64,000 nt of DNA from Sulfurovum sp. (GTDB lineage Bacteria > Campylobacterota > Campylobacteria > Campylobacterales > Sulfurovaceae): the NCBI GenBank assembly GCA_026990595.1, contig JALXCZ010000001.1:1-64000 (forward strand). Reading direction: 5' to 3'. The translations under genes were made by a program, and so were the position numbers. The notes below the pieces were generated by a model that saw only the letters and a list, made by a program, of their open reading frames with translations, was not told where the DNA came from and ran no database searches. Every line of letters begins with the position of its first letter. The first letter of the stretch is position 1. Shown piece by piece: positions 41,482 to 51,336 of this stretch.

Positions 41482-41540
41482 GAAGCAAAAAAGCGTCGAC
41501 CCTCTCGAATCGCTTTGCTTTCAAGGGCGTTCGGGTCGAC
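41482..41540 (+). promoter_or_regulatory. Interlocked inverted repeats upstream of nadE (possible pseudoknot or leader structure)
   Basis: GTCGACCC(41495-41502)/GGGTCGAC(41533-41540) interlocks with AAGCAAAAAAGCG/CGCTTTGCTT. Confidence 0.4.
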
Positions 41541-41563
41541 ATTATTAATTAATAGGAGTATTG

Positions 41564-43459
41564 ATGTTTGGATATTATAGAGTTGCATCAGCAGTAAACA
41601 AAACCACCGTAGGCAATCCTGCCAAAAATGCTGAAGAAATACTCACACTTATCAAAGAAGCACATACTAAAGAGGTTTCTGTCATTGTATTTCCAGAGCT
41701 GACGCTTACAGGATACACTGCCAGTGATCTTCTTATGAATCAGACACTCATTACTTCTCAAAATAACTCTTTTGAATATATATTAAAAAATATGGAAACT
41801 ATCAATACCATTGCTATTCTTGGGCTAGCAGTATTTGAAGCAGATAGACTCTACAACTGTGCTGCTGTCATTCAGAACGGAAAAGTGCTGGGTGTCGTAC
41901 CCAAATCCTACCTGCCCAACAAAAAAGAGTTCTATGAAAAACGTCAGTTCACCTCTGGTCGTGACATTGTAAGATCGACAATCCAACTGCTTGAAGAAGA
42001 AGTACCGTTTGGGGTAGACCTGCTCTTTACAGACAAAGCCGACATGACCTTTGGTGTAGAGCTATGTGAAGACCTCTGGGCAGTGACACCTCCTAGCAAC
42101 CACATGGCAAGCAACGGAGCCAACCTACTTTTTAATCTCTCTGCCAGCAATGAACTCATAGGAAAGCATGAGTACCGTGAAGAGTTGGTACGCACACAGA
42201 GTGCCCGATGTATGGCGTCATATGTCTATAGCTCTGCAGGTGTAGGAGAGAGTACGACCGATACTGTCTTTGGTGGGCATGCTATCATCTCTGAGTATGG
42301 TTCTACGTTGGTTCAAAATGAGCGTTTTCGTATGGATAGTCATCTCATTACAGCAGATGTAGACTTAGAGAGACTTCGTTGGCTTCGCCTGAATGAGTCT
42401 AGTTACTGTGATGGTAGACGCAAAAAGGTACGCACAGTTAAGGTAGATACTCTTCCAAGCATCTCCAAAATAGAACGTGACATCAACCCTGTGCCATTCG
42501 TACCTTCACGCTATGCAGACAAAAAGGACCGCTGTGACGAGATAGTCCATATCCAAGCCCACGGACTCATCAAGCGTATGCGTCATGCACACATCAAAAA
42601 AGCTGTTATCGGCATTAGCGGAGGACTTGACTCCACCCTTGCCCTGCTCTCTACACATAGAGCCTTTGAGATGATGGGGTGGGATGTTAAAGAGATCATC
42701 GCTGTAACAATGCCAGGTTTTGGAACAACTACCCGCACCAGGTCTAATGCTGTACAACTTTGCGAAGCGTTAGGAGTAACATTAAAGACTGTAGACATCA
42801 CGGACATCTCTCTAAAAGAGTTTGAAGCCATAGAGCATGACAGAGACGAGCACAGTTTAACCTATGAGAATGTGCAAGCTAGAGCAAGAACTTCAATATT
42901 AATGAATATGTCCAATAAGGAAGGTGGGCTTGTCATCGGTACAGGTGATTTGAGCGAGATAGCTCTTGGCTGGAGCACCTACAACGGTGACCATATGAGT
43001 ATGTACGCCCTAAACTCTGGCATACCAAAGACACTCATACAGTACGTCATAGAGTACTATAAAAGTAATGAGAAAATAGCCGATATTATAGATGATATCC
43101 TGGCTACCCCTATCAGCCCGGAATTACTTCCTGCAAATGATGATGAAATAGCCCAGGAGACAGAAAGCATCGTAGGTCCCTATGAGTTGCACGACTTCTT
43201 TTTGTACCACTTCATCAAGTACGGAGCCAAGCCAAGTAAAATCCTACACTTAGCGACCATAGCGTTTGATACTAAATACGATGAAGAGATTATAAACAAA
43301 TGGCTGAAAGTGTTTTTAAAGCGTTTCTTCACCCAACAGTTCAAACGTTCATGTATGCCGGATGGCCCTAAGGTAGGTACAATTTCTTTGAGTCCTAGAG
43401 CAGATTGGAAGATGGCTAGTGATGTGGACTTTGAGACGTGGTTGGAAGGCTTAGAGTGA
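41564..43459 (+). CDS. nadE: Glutamine-dependent NAD+ synthetase
   Basis: Nitrilase domain (VFPELTLTGY, GVELCEDLW) plus synthetase GISGGLDSTLALL and GTGDLSEIALGW; ATG 41564 after taggag. Confidence 0.96.
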   Translation: MFGYYRVASAVNKTTVGNPAKNAEEILTLIKEAHTKEVSVIVFPELTLTGYTASDLLMNQTLITSQNNSFEYILKNMETINTIAILGLAVFEADRLYNCAAVIQNGKVLGVVPKSYLPNKKEFYEKRQFTSGRDIVRSTIQLLEEEVPFGVDLLFTDKADMTFGVELCEDLWAVTPPSNHMASNGANLLFNLSASNELIGKHEYREELVRTQSARCMASYVYSSAGVGESTTDTVFGGHAIISEYGSTLVQNERFRMDSHLITADVDLERLRWLRLNESSYCDGRRKKVRTVKVDTLPSISKIERDINPVPFVPSRYADKKDRCDEIVHIQAHGLIKRMRHAHIKKAVIGISGGLDSTLALLSTHRAFEMMGWDVKEIIAVTMPGFGTTTRTRSNAVQLCEALGVTLKTVDITDISLKEFEAIEHDRDEHSLTYENVQARARTSILMNMSNKEGGLVIGTGDLSEIALGWSTYNGDHMSMYALNSGIPKTLIQYVIEYYKSNEKIADIIDDILATPISPELLPANDDEIAQETESIVGPYELHDFFLYHFIKYGAKPSKILHLATIAFDTKYDEEIINKWLKVFLKRFFTQQFKRSCMPDGPKVGTISLSPRADWKMASDVDFETWLEGLE

Positions 43460-43749
43460 TTATATATTTGCAATATGCAATAGGTATCTATCTAATTTTA
43501 CTTTTACTATTGGTTCCTATTTCTGTTGCAAATGGAGATTCAACAGATAAGCTTTTAAAACCATTACCTCTTGCAGTTTCGCTTATTCTTCTATATTATG
43601 GGTTTCATCTTATTGTTAATAAGAAAATTGCTGGAAATGCACTATATAAAATGGATTTATCCATGACTCCATACTGGGTGCCATTTTTACTAGGTTCACT
43701 TTGTATTGTTGTTGGTTTTAAACTTTTATATGAAGGCTATATAAAATAG
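43456..43749 (+). CDS. Small membrane protein
   Basis: Three hydrophobic segments; probable GTG start overlapping the nadE stop. Confidence 0.55.
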   Translation: MIIYLQYAIGIYLILLLLLVPISVANGDSTDKLLKPLPLAVSLILLYYGFHLIVNKKIAGNALYKMDLSMTPYWVPFLLGSLCIVVGFKLLYEGYIK

Positions 43750-43853
43750 TATTTATTTTTCCTGCTTCACAATTAATAATGAATAAACCGTAGGGTATTG
43801 TACCCTTACAACACCAAAACTTCAAATACCATACCATAATGTTTTCTTTTTCT

Positions 43854-43878
43854 GGTTCCCACGTTGTACGTGGTAACC
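43854..43878. repeat. REP-like hairpin
   Basis: GGTTCCCACGTTGTACGTGGTAACC. Confidence 0.6.
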
Positions 43879-43930
43879 CATATTTCAATTTTAATAAAAA
43901 ACAATAACTTATTTTAGTGAATATATTGCT

Positions 43931-43969
43931 GTATGCATTCCCACGCACAGCGTGGGAACGAGAGCATAC
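43931..43969. repeat. REP-like hairpin
   Basis: GTATGCATTCCCACGCACAGCGTGGGAACGAGAGCATAC: 9-bp stem plus outer GTATGC/GCATAC. Confidence 0.7.
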
Positions 43970-44124
43970 CATACAATAATATTTCACCATTATAACGTTT
44001 GAAAACCTACCTTGCGGGTATTTACAGATAAATTCTGTACATATCTAAAAAATTCATCCAAATTAAAGAGACTAATAAGCACTATTGATCTATCATTAGC
44101 TTATAAAAATCATAAGGCAAATGA

Positions 44125-44757
44125 ATGCGTAAAATGTTCAGGCTGGGTACATCTCCAACCATAGGTACACTCATACTTCCCGGTGAACCACTCATCAAAA
44201 TAGGTGAACGGCTGGATGCTACCATTAAACTGACCATTGAGCCTTGTGACAAGATCATCGCTGGTGTGAAGAACAAAACCTATGAGCTGGGACTGATAGA
44301 GTCTCCTATTTTTGATGATGAACTGGTGTATAAAGAGTGGATGGAAGATGAGATGGTAGTCTGTTCACTTAAACCACTGCCTGAAAATTTGGATGAAGAG
44401 GATCTTAGTCACTGTACACTGCTTTGCCGAAATACAAACTCTCCTACCCGCGTATTTATCAATGATTTTTTCAATAAAGTAAACCTCTCTTATGAAACAT
44501 TCTATTCCTTATCAGAAATAGACAATGCCTCAGCAGCCATACAGGGCATTAAATGGTCAAAGCCAAATAAAGAGCACCCCACAGTAGCCATTGTCTCCGA
44601 ACTTGCTATAGAAGAAGAACTAAAGAAAGATACACTGCATCGTTCTCGCATCAAAGGTAAACCAATGAAACGAAAGTTCTATCTTATCTATGACAGATCA
44701 GAGGGAACCCCTCCTTATGTGGAAGATATTATCACCTATCTTCAGGAGGAACAGTAA
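44125..44757 (+). CDS. Stand-alone LysR-type substrate-binding domain protein (no HTH)
   Basis: FRLGTSPTIGTLILPGEPLIKIGERLDATIKLTIEPCDKIIAGVKNKTYELGLIESPI fits the LysR effector-binding domain. Upstream DNA encodes no HTH. Confidence 0.7.
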   Translation: MRKMFRLGTSPTIGTLILPGEPLIKIGERLDATIKLTIEPCDKIIAGVKNKTYELGLIESPIFDDELVYKEWMEDEMVVCSLKPLPENLDEEDLSHCTLLCRNTNSPTRVFINDFFNKVNLSYETFYSLSEIDNASAAIQGIKWSKPNKEHPTVAIVSELAIEEELKKDTLHRSRIKGKPMKRKFYLIYDRSEGTPPYVEDIITYLQEEQ

Positions 44758-44823
44758 TCCAAGCCAAGATAGTGTAAGATATACATAGATAAAAATGCTA
44801 TTGACAGATAAGGGATCACATCC

Positions 44824-45483
44824 ATGAAACAGAATGCACCGCTAAAACACTTCACACAAACCGCACTTCAGGGACTCTTCGGGCTTCTTCCGGTAGTGAT
44901 CATCGTTGTACTGATACTCTGGCTTTACGGGAAAATAGACCTTTTGGTAAACTGGGCATTCAGGCTCGTAGGATTCGCACCGCAGAAGCATGAGTTTCTA
45001 TGGTTCCTTCTGGTTATTATTGTTTTTATATTCCTGCTTTACATTATTGGTCACCTGATGAAAACCAGACTTGCAGGATTTTTGGAATCCCTGCTTGAGA
45101 AGATACCCGGCTACTCCACCATTAAGGACATTATAGGTATCTTCAACTCATCCAAAGAGGGGGAAAACCAGGTACTTGTCGTTGCCATACGGGGCTTTGC
45201 CGCGGAAGGGTACAATATAGGACTTATGTACTCACAAAAGGAGAGCATCATCAAAGACCACTACACGGTCACACTCTCCATGTCCCCTATACCCAACGGC
45301 GGATATATGTTTGAGGTACATAAGGACAACATCTATGTCATAGACACAGCCACTTTTGATGATAACCTCCAATACCTGCTCTCTATGGGTGTAAAGAGTT
45401 TTGCCCAGATCGTACAGATGGAGCCTAAACCTTTGGAAGAATTGGTACTGTTAACCCAGTGGTTAACCAAACACCAAAAATAG
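44824..45483 (+). CDS. DUF502 family membrane protein
   Basis: GLFGLLPVVIIVVLILWLYGKID, IPGYSTIKDIIGIFNSS, TVTLSMSPIPNGGYMFEV pattern. Confidence 0.88.
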   Translation: MKQNAPLKHFTQTALQGLFGLLPVVIIVVLILWLYGKIDLLVNWAFRLVGFAPQKHEFLWFLLVIIVFIFLLYIIGHLMKTRLAGFLESLLEKIPGYSTIKDIIGIFNSSKEGENQVLVVAIRGFAAEGYNIGLMYSQKESIIKDHYTVTLSMSPIPNGGYMFEVHKDNIYVIDTATFDDNLQYLLSMGVKSFAQIVQMEPKPLEELVLLTQWLTKHQK

Positions 45484-45554
45484 GCAATCAAAAAGTGCTA
45501 TAATAAAATAAAGGGTATCTCCAATAACTCTAAAGATAATACAAAGGAGCACTT

Positions 45555-46031
45555 ATGAAAAAAGAATTAAAAGAGATCATTGAAGAGTCTAAGAAGTCAC
45601 TTGAAAAAGCTGAAGAAAAAATAGAAGGACTGAGTGAAGATCTTACAGACGATGCCAAAGCCTTCTGGGGTGATCTGAAAGAGCGTTTTACGCAAGTTAA
45701 CGAAAAACTTAAAGATGCCTATCATGAGTTTGATGATGAATCCGAACTCCAAGCCAATCTCAGTATGATGGAAGCACGTGAGAAATTGGAAAAAGTCAAA
45801 CATACAGCAGAGAACTTCGCACTGAAAGCCTCTAACAAGACCAAAGACACTCTTGACATTGCAGCACTTAAAGCACATTTAGCAAAAATGGAAACTGAAG
45901 ACAAGTGGGAAGAGACAAAAAAAGAGCTCTCTCACAAGTATGCCCAGTCTAAAGTGGATGTAGAAAGACTGGCCAAAAAAGCCGGTCAGGAGATTAATGA
46001 TATTTTCCTCAAACTGACAGAGATCGTATAA
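45555..46031 (+). CDS. Coiled-coil hypothetical protein
   Basis: Charged helical repeats, strong RBS aaggagc. Confidence 0.8.
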   Translation: MKKELKEIIEESKKSLEKAEEKIEGLSEDLTDDAKAFWGDLKERFTQVNEKLKDAYHEFDDESELQANLSMMEAREKLEKVKHTAENFALKASNKTKDTLDIAALKAHLAKMETEDKWEETKKELSHKYAQSKVDVERLAKKAGQEINDIFLKLTEIV

Positions 46032-46636
46032 TGTATTACCTGTCTAAATGGCTTTTTATCAGTTTGATCCTGTTTGCGTTTAGCGGTTGTGCTACATCGA
46101 ACCTGAGTTACAATAACCGTTATGTAACATTGCAAACAGACAAAAAATTTGTACAACTTGACGGTAGACTCATCAGAGTACACAGTGAGGGTTTTGGCAG
46201 CCTCTACCTTACACAGAAAGTACTGCGTTTGGCAGAGGGGAACATTGTTGTTTATGAAGATGCACAGACCGATTCACTCTATGAGTTTGAACCAGGTATT
46301 ACAAGAAGTATAAAGGTTATCTTTGATTCCAGACGTACTGCTATTATTTATGCCAAAAACCATCTTTTTGCTTATCAACTTCTGTTACAAAATGGCAGAG
46401 TACTTAATGTCATCGCCCAACAGGATTACTCACAGCGTCTTAGAATACTTTATGGCATGAGCTCTGCACAACTTGATAAAATACTCAAAGCTTTAGATCC
46501 GAATGCACGTCATGCCTACTATAGAAATGTGATCACCCTGCATAAAGCAGACAGTGCCATATTGAGTAAGTGGAATGTACAGAAAGTACATTTTTATCCT
46601 CTTGTCTCACCGCTTCCAAAGTTGGGAGCGATATAG
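46031..46636 (+). CDS. Lipoprotein, hypothetical
   Basis: Lipobox LFAFSGC; overlaps the preceding stop. Confidence 0.8.
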   Translation: MYYLSKWLFISLILFAFSGCATSNLSYNNRYVTLQTDKKFVQLDGRLIRVHSEGFGSLYLTQKVLRLAEGNIVVYEDAQTDSLYEFEPGITRSIKVIFDSRRTAIIYAKNHLFAYQLLLQNGRVLNVIAQQDYSQRLRILYGMSSAQLDKILKALDPNARHAYYRNVITLHKADSAILSKWNVQKVHFYPLVSPLPKLGAI

Positions 46637-46685
46637 TACTTCTTTGAGAAGTGCTATTTAACTATAATTACTATAAAATCCTCTT

Positions 46686-47186
46686 ATGCAAAAAAACCTG
46701 CCTTATCTAGCCATCGCCATTGTTCTGCTTTATGCACTCTACAATGCCAAATTCCACAGTGTACAAAAAATCCTACCAAAAATAAATATCAATTATAGCA
46801 AGCACATCAAAGAGCATGGACATGTAAGCCATACGCAAGAGGAACTTGCGAGAATACAGACTCCCCAATATCTCAAAAACTATATTATCGGTGTTATTAA
46901 TCATGGTTCCAACCAGTTTAATTTTCCAGGAGGAGAGATGGAAGGTGGGTTTGCCTCTGCCAAAGATGCCCCAAAGATCGCCTGTTATGTGATGACATTC
47001 TCAGGGAAAAAGTGTAAGAAGTCCTATCCAAATGATGCAGCCATGTTCTACTCCAGTATCTGTGCCGGATGCCACGGTGATGACGGTAAAGGGTTGAACG
47101 GATCTTACCCTGACCTGACACAGAAAAAACTTCTGGGTATTCAAAAAAGAGAAAACTTTTTAAAAAGTATCTTGAAAACTCCCTGA
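46686..47186 (+). CDS. c-type cytochrome
   Basis: CAGCHGDDGKGLNGSYPDL heme site; N-terminal membrane segment. Confidence 0.88.
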   Translation: MQKNLPYLAIAIVLLYALYNAKFHSVQKILPKININYSKHIKEHGHVSHTQEELARIQTPQYLKNYIIGVINHGSNQFNFPGGEMEGGFASAKDAPKIACYVMTFSGKKCKKSYPNDAAMFYSSICAGCHGDDGKGLNGSYPDLTQKKLLGIQKRENFLKSILKTP

Positions 47187-47279
47187 AGTAACATTCAACT
47201 CACACTATTGTTTTATACTATTCTTGTGATGATTCACAAAAGAATGCTCTTGAGCGTTCCATAAAACAAGGAGATAACG

Positions 47280-47876
47280 ATGAAAATAATAAAAACTTCA
47301 GCCGCTGCATTGCTGCTTATGTCTACACTCGCTGTAGCAGGTGGTGACATTGCACCGGTCGAGCCGGAAATTACAACACCTGAGGTAGCAGTGACAACCC
47401 CTGCATTAACAGGATTTTATGCAGGTTTAGGATACACCTATATGAAAATGGACAATGCAGGTGCCGCAGGTGATGTCAATGGAAACGGCATTACACTGCT
47501 TGGCGGATACAACTTCCATAAATATCTTGCTGTTGAAGGAAGATATTCAACAACGTTGGGTGATTTGAGTGTAGATAACGGTGCAGATGCCGGGGATCTT
47601 TCAAATATAGCACTCTACTTAAAACCCCAGTACACTATAAACAGATTTAAGCTTTACGGACTTCTCGGATACGGTCAGGTAACCTATGACAACGGTACAA
47701 CCGACTATTCGGAAAACGGTTTCCAATATGGTGCAGGTGTAGGTATTATGGCTACAGACAACATTGATGTCTATGTGGATTACACCAGACTGTATGACGA
47801 TGACGGTTTTGACGGTTTAGCAAATAAAAACATAACTGTTGATGCAGTCAATGTGGGCGTGAACTACAACTTTTAA
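47280..47876 (+). CDS. Outer-membrane beta-barrel protein
   Basis: Signal peptide, alternating beta-barrel pattern ending in aromatic (VGVNYNF). Confidence 0.88.
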   Translation: MKIIKTSAAALLLMSTLAVAGGDIAPVEPEITTPEVAVTTPALTGFYAGLGYTYMKMDNAGAAGDVNGNGITLLGGYNFHKYLAVEGRYSTTLGDLSVDNGADAGDLSNIALYLKPQYTINRFKLYGLLGYGQVTYDNGTTDYSENGFQYGAGVGIMATDNIDVYVDYTRLYDDDGFDGLANKNITVDAVNVGVNYNF

Positions 47877-47900
47877 GGTCTTCCTCCTCCTTTCTTTACT

Positions 47901-47932
47901 GATATTCCCATTCTGGCATGAATGGGAATATC
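47901..47932. repeat. 13-bp perfect inverted repeat
   Basis: GATATTCCCATTC-tggcat-GAATGGGAATATC downstream of the beta-barrel gene. Confidence 0.65.
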
Positions 47933-48283
47933 ATGCTATAATCCCTAAAATTCATCACTGGGTAACTATGCATAAGCCACTACTTTTCTTTTTTACATAC
48001 CGTCTTGTGGGACATTTTGCTATACAGAACAAGATCATGTTCACTAATGAAAAAGCACTGATAAGCACAGGAAATGAAAATACTATCTTCTTCTGGATGT
48101 TAAAAAATAATTAATTTTTTTATCAAATAAGCTTAACTCGAAAAAAAGAAGGTACAATTGTCTTGATGAAAGATGAGGTTCGAGTTCATCTCTCGTGTGT
48201 TATGTGTGTGTGTAAAACTCTGCAAGACCCCGAAAGACTCTCTTCTTAAATTTTCACAAATTTAAATTACCAAAGGTATAACA

Positions 48284-48502
48284 ATGGCAGAATTAGTAAA
48301 TGGAACAGTAAAATGGTTCAACGATGAAAAAGGTTACGGATTTATCCAACAGAACGATGGTGGAAGCGATGTATTCGTACATTTCCGTCAAGTAAACAAT
48401 GACAATGGTGGTCGTGTAACACTTGCAGAAGGTCAAGCTGTAACATTCGAGATCGGTGAAGGTCAAAAAGGTCCTCAAGCTGAAAACGTGACTCCACTTT
48501 AG
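48284..48502 (+). CDS. Cold-shock domain protein
   Basis: [29 protein letters not shown] (RNP1/RNP2). Confidence 0.97.
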   Translation: MAELVNGTVKWFNDEKGYGFIQQNDGGSDVFVHFRQVNNDNGGRVTLAEGQAVTFEIGEGQKGPQAENVTPL

Positions 48503-48549
48503 TAGTGAGTCTTTTGCAGGCATCCCGCCTGCAAACCATATTTCCCCTC

Positions 48550-49983
48550 TTAATAATTTATTTTCAACTCTTTATCATAACTTATCTCAAACAAGACTTC
48601 TATTTTTTTAGTCTCATTCGCACCTAATATTATTTTCATCTCTATCTTTCCATTTTTTAACATCTTGTAGTCTATTTTTTTATCAGAATTTATACTTAAA
48701 AGTTTTACTTTTATCTCATCTGTAGTTGAAGCCGGTATACGATCGACCAGTGTCAGAGTTTTAGATCTGTCAGACTTATTGGTAAGAGTAAGTACAAAAC
48801 CATCTTTTTTACGGGCTGTTCCTCCAAATATCCCTGTTTCACGTTCTTTTTGTACGATCGGTTTACGCAGGATCTTTATATCTTCTTCCACTGTGGTATA
48901 GAGATAATATTTCCCATGATAATACTCCCCTGTCGCATTCTCATTGATCACTTTCTCACCCTCTTTTATTTTCCATTTGTTGGAATCTATCTGAAATTTC
49001 GGTTTGAAAGAGCAGACATGGAAGGCTTTGCTGTTTGCATAGGGATAGGCACGAACTTCACACTCTAAAGGTACTTTCCATTGAAGTACCTGCACATCCA
49101 AAGGTACACCCGTAGAAGGCAGTGTAAGATTCTTTATCTTATACTCTCTTGCATCTTCATAGGAAGCTACAGGTGCAGTGGGCTGCTGACTTCCTGCTAC
49201 ACTCTCCTCAGCCATCATTGCCATATCAAGCATGACTTCTTTGCCATTCATCATTTTTTTTGATTTATATACTCTTTTTGGCACAGGAACATACTTGCTT
49301 ACGATCCATGGATTAAAATGTAGAGGATTGACATATTGATGTGCCGAACGATAATAGAACATTGCTCTGTCTGTTTCTATGTCGATCCCGCTTCTATTAA
49401 CAATACTAAGATTTTGTATTACCGTAATCTCTTTCTCTTCTATATCTGCTTCATAATTGGTGGAGAAAAAGATATATCCTCTGGGAATAGTAAGTTCCAA
49501 TGCTTTTTTACATGTTTTGACAGTCTGTAGTGCCTGCCTGGTAGGTGCCTGTTTTTGAAAATCCCTCTGCTTTATCATGACCTCTTTATTGAGCATAGCT
49601 TCTTTTTGAGAAAGTTTTGCCTGCTCTTCTCCCACCTGCTTTGCTGTTTCTATAAAATTAGCGGCATCAAAAGAGGTAGGTTTGGGGAGTGAAATGAGTT
49701 GATTTAATACTTTTATATTTGATTGCACCACCCTAAGTTCCTGCTCTGAATTTTTTACTGTACTTAAAAGCTTACAAAGTCTCTTGCCTTCAGGACAGCT
49801 AGAGAGGGTAGAAAGTGGCACTGCATTTCCTTCACATTTTGCTTTTATCCCTTGGGCAAAGCCGATATAATTTTCTTTAGGCATAGTGGTGTAAATGGTT
49901 TGATCCTGATAAACAGCAAGAGAAGAAGCAAAACTTGCACTTCCTCCCAAAAGTAATAATAGTAGTGATCTTGAAAGTATCAT
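48550..49983 (-). CDS. DUF4139 domain-containing exported protein
   Basis: Signal peptide, N-terminal coiled coil, LTLTNKSDRSKTLTLVDRIPAS..., typical DUF4139 C-terminus. Confidence 0.82.
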   Translation of the reverse strand: MILSRSLLLLLLGGSASFASSLAVYQDQTIYTTMPKENYIGFAQGIKAKCEGNAVPLSTLSSCPEGKRLCKLLSTVKNSEQELRVVQSNIKVLNQLISLPKPTSFDAANFIETAKQVGEEQAKLSQKEAMLNKEVMIKQRDFQKQAPTRQALQTVKTCKKALELTIPRGYIFFSTNYEADIEEKEITVIQNLSIVNRSGIDIETDRAMFYYRSAHQYVNPLHFNPWIVSKYVPVPKRVYKSKKMMNGKEVMLDMAMMAEESVAGSQQPTAPVASYEDAREYKIKNLTLPSTGVPLDVQVLQWKVPLECEVRAYPYANSKAFHVCSFKPKFQIDSNKWKIKEGEKVINENATGEYYHGKYYLYTTVEEDIKILRKPIVQKERETGIFGGTARKKDGFVLTLTNKSDRSKTLTLVDRIPASTTDEIKVKLLSINSDKKIDYKMLKNGKIEMKIILGANETKKIEVLFEISYDKELKINY

Positions 49984-50044
49984 AAGTTGTCCTTTATTCC
50001 AAACTAGGACAATTATAACAAATTAATCGTGTAGGATTTGTTTT

Positions 50045-50425
50045 TTATTCTGTAGTGTTTGTTTCTTTCGATTGCGAGAGATAGACTCTGTTTTTTTCCT
50101 GTAGATAATCATAGATCGCTTTGACCTCTTCCTCTGTAAGGTAGTAGCGAGGCATGATCTTATGGTAGCTATTAACTGCATGGATCATTGCCTGCAGAGA
50201 CTCTTTACGAATATCTGAACCTTTGATCGCCTGTTTTCCGTGAATATCACGAAATTCAACAATGGTCGTACCCTCACCACTATCTCCGTGACATTGTAAA
50301 CAGCTCACACCCCGAGGATTCTGGTACAGCATTTCACCATATTCATAATGTGAAATAAAATCTTCATCTGCATAAATAAATATTGGACTAAGAAGTGAGC
50401 ATAATAGTAATATCTGTTTTATCAC
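50045..50425 (-). CDS. Periplasmic c-type cytochrome
   Basis: Signal peptide; GVSCLQCHGDSGEGT; distal Met region KIMPRYYLTEEEVKAIYDYLQ. Confidence 0.92.
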   Translation of the reverse strand: MIKQILLLCSLLSPIFIYADEDFISHYEYGEMLYQNPRGVSCLQCHGDSGEGTTIVEFRDIHGKQAIKGSDIRKESLQAMIHAVNSYHKIMPRYYLTEEEVKAIYDYLQEKNRVYLSQSKETNTTE

Positions 50426-50489
50426 GATTCTATTTACCTTGCCTAAACTATTTTCGATATAATACCCTTAAAAATTTAAAGAGAGTATT

Positions 50490-51335
50490 ATGCAACTCAT
50501 AGATGGTAAAACCTTAGCCCAAAAAGTACATACATCTGTAGCCAATGAAGTAGAACAGTTAAAACAGGAAAAGAATATTGTTCCAGGACTGGCAGTCATC
50601 CTTGTGGGGGATGATCCGGCAAGCCATGCCTACGTCAAAATGAAAGCAAAAGCCTGTGAAAAAGTAGGATTTTACTCTATCTCTCACAATATGCCTGACA
50701 CGATCTCTCAGGAAGAGATCATTGCAACCATTGAAATGATGAATGCCAATCCTCGTATAGACGGTATTTTGGTGCAGCTCCCTTTACCAAAACATGTCGA
50801 TACAGACAAAATACTTGAAGTGATAGATCCTAAAAAAGATGTGGATGGCTTTCACGCTTATAATGTAGGTCGTCTGGTCACGGGACTTGACAGCTTCGTT
50901 GCATGTACCCCGCTTGGTGTCATGAAAATGTTCGAAGAATATAACATTGATCTTGAGGGAAAAGATGTTTGCGTAGTAGGTGCCAGTAACATCGTAGGCA
51001 AGCCGATGGCTGCTTTACTGCTCAATGCCAATGCCACGGTAACTGTGACGCATATTTTCACCAAAGACCTTAAAGCCCATACAAGCAAAGCCGACATTGT
51101 AGTGGTAGGTGTGGGTGTCCCAGGACTCATTAAAGAAGATATGATCAAGGACGGAGCAATCGTCATTGATATAGGTATCAACCGTATAGAAAATGGTTCT
51201 TTGGTAGGTGATGTAGACTTTAAACATGTATCACCAAAATGTTCTTACATCACACCGGTACCGGGTGGTGTAGGACCCATGACCATTGCAATGCTTTTAA
51301 GCAACACCCTTAAAGCTGCAAAGACAAGAGCATAA
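50490..51335 (+). CDS. folD: Methylenetetrahydrofolate dehydrogenase/cyclohydrolase
   Basis: VGDDPASHAYVKMKAKACEKVGF, DGILVQLPLPKH, PVPGGVGPMTIAMLLSNT. Confidence 0.98.
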   Translation: MQLIDGKTLAQKVHTSVANEVEQLKQEKNIVPGLAVILVGDDPASHAYVKMKAKACEKVGFYSISHNMPDTISQEEIIATIEMMNANPRIDGILVQLPLPKHVDTDKILEVIDPKKDVDGFHAYNVGRLVTGLDSFVACTPLGVMKMFEEYNIDLEGKDVCVVGASNIVGKPMAALLLNANATVTVTHIFTKDLKAHTSKADIVVVGVGVPGLIKEDMIKDGAIVIDIGINRIENGSLVGDVDFKHVSPKCSYITPVPGGVGPMTIAMLLSNTLKAAKTRA

Positions 51336-51336
51336 T

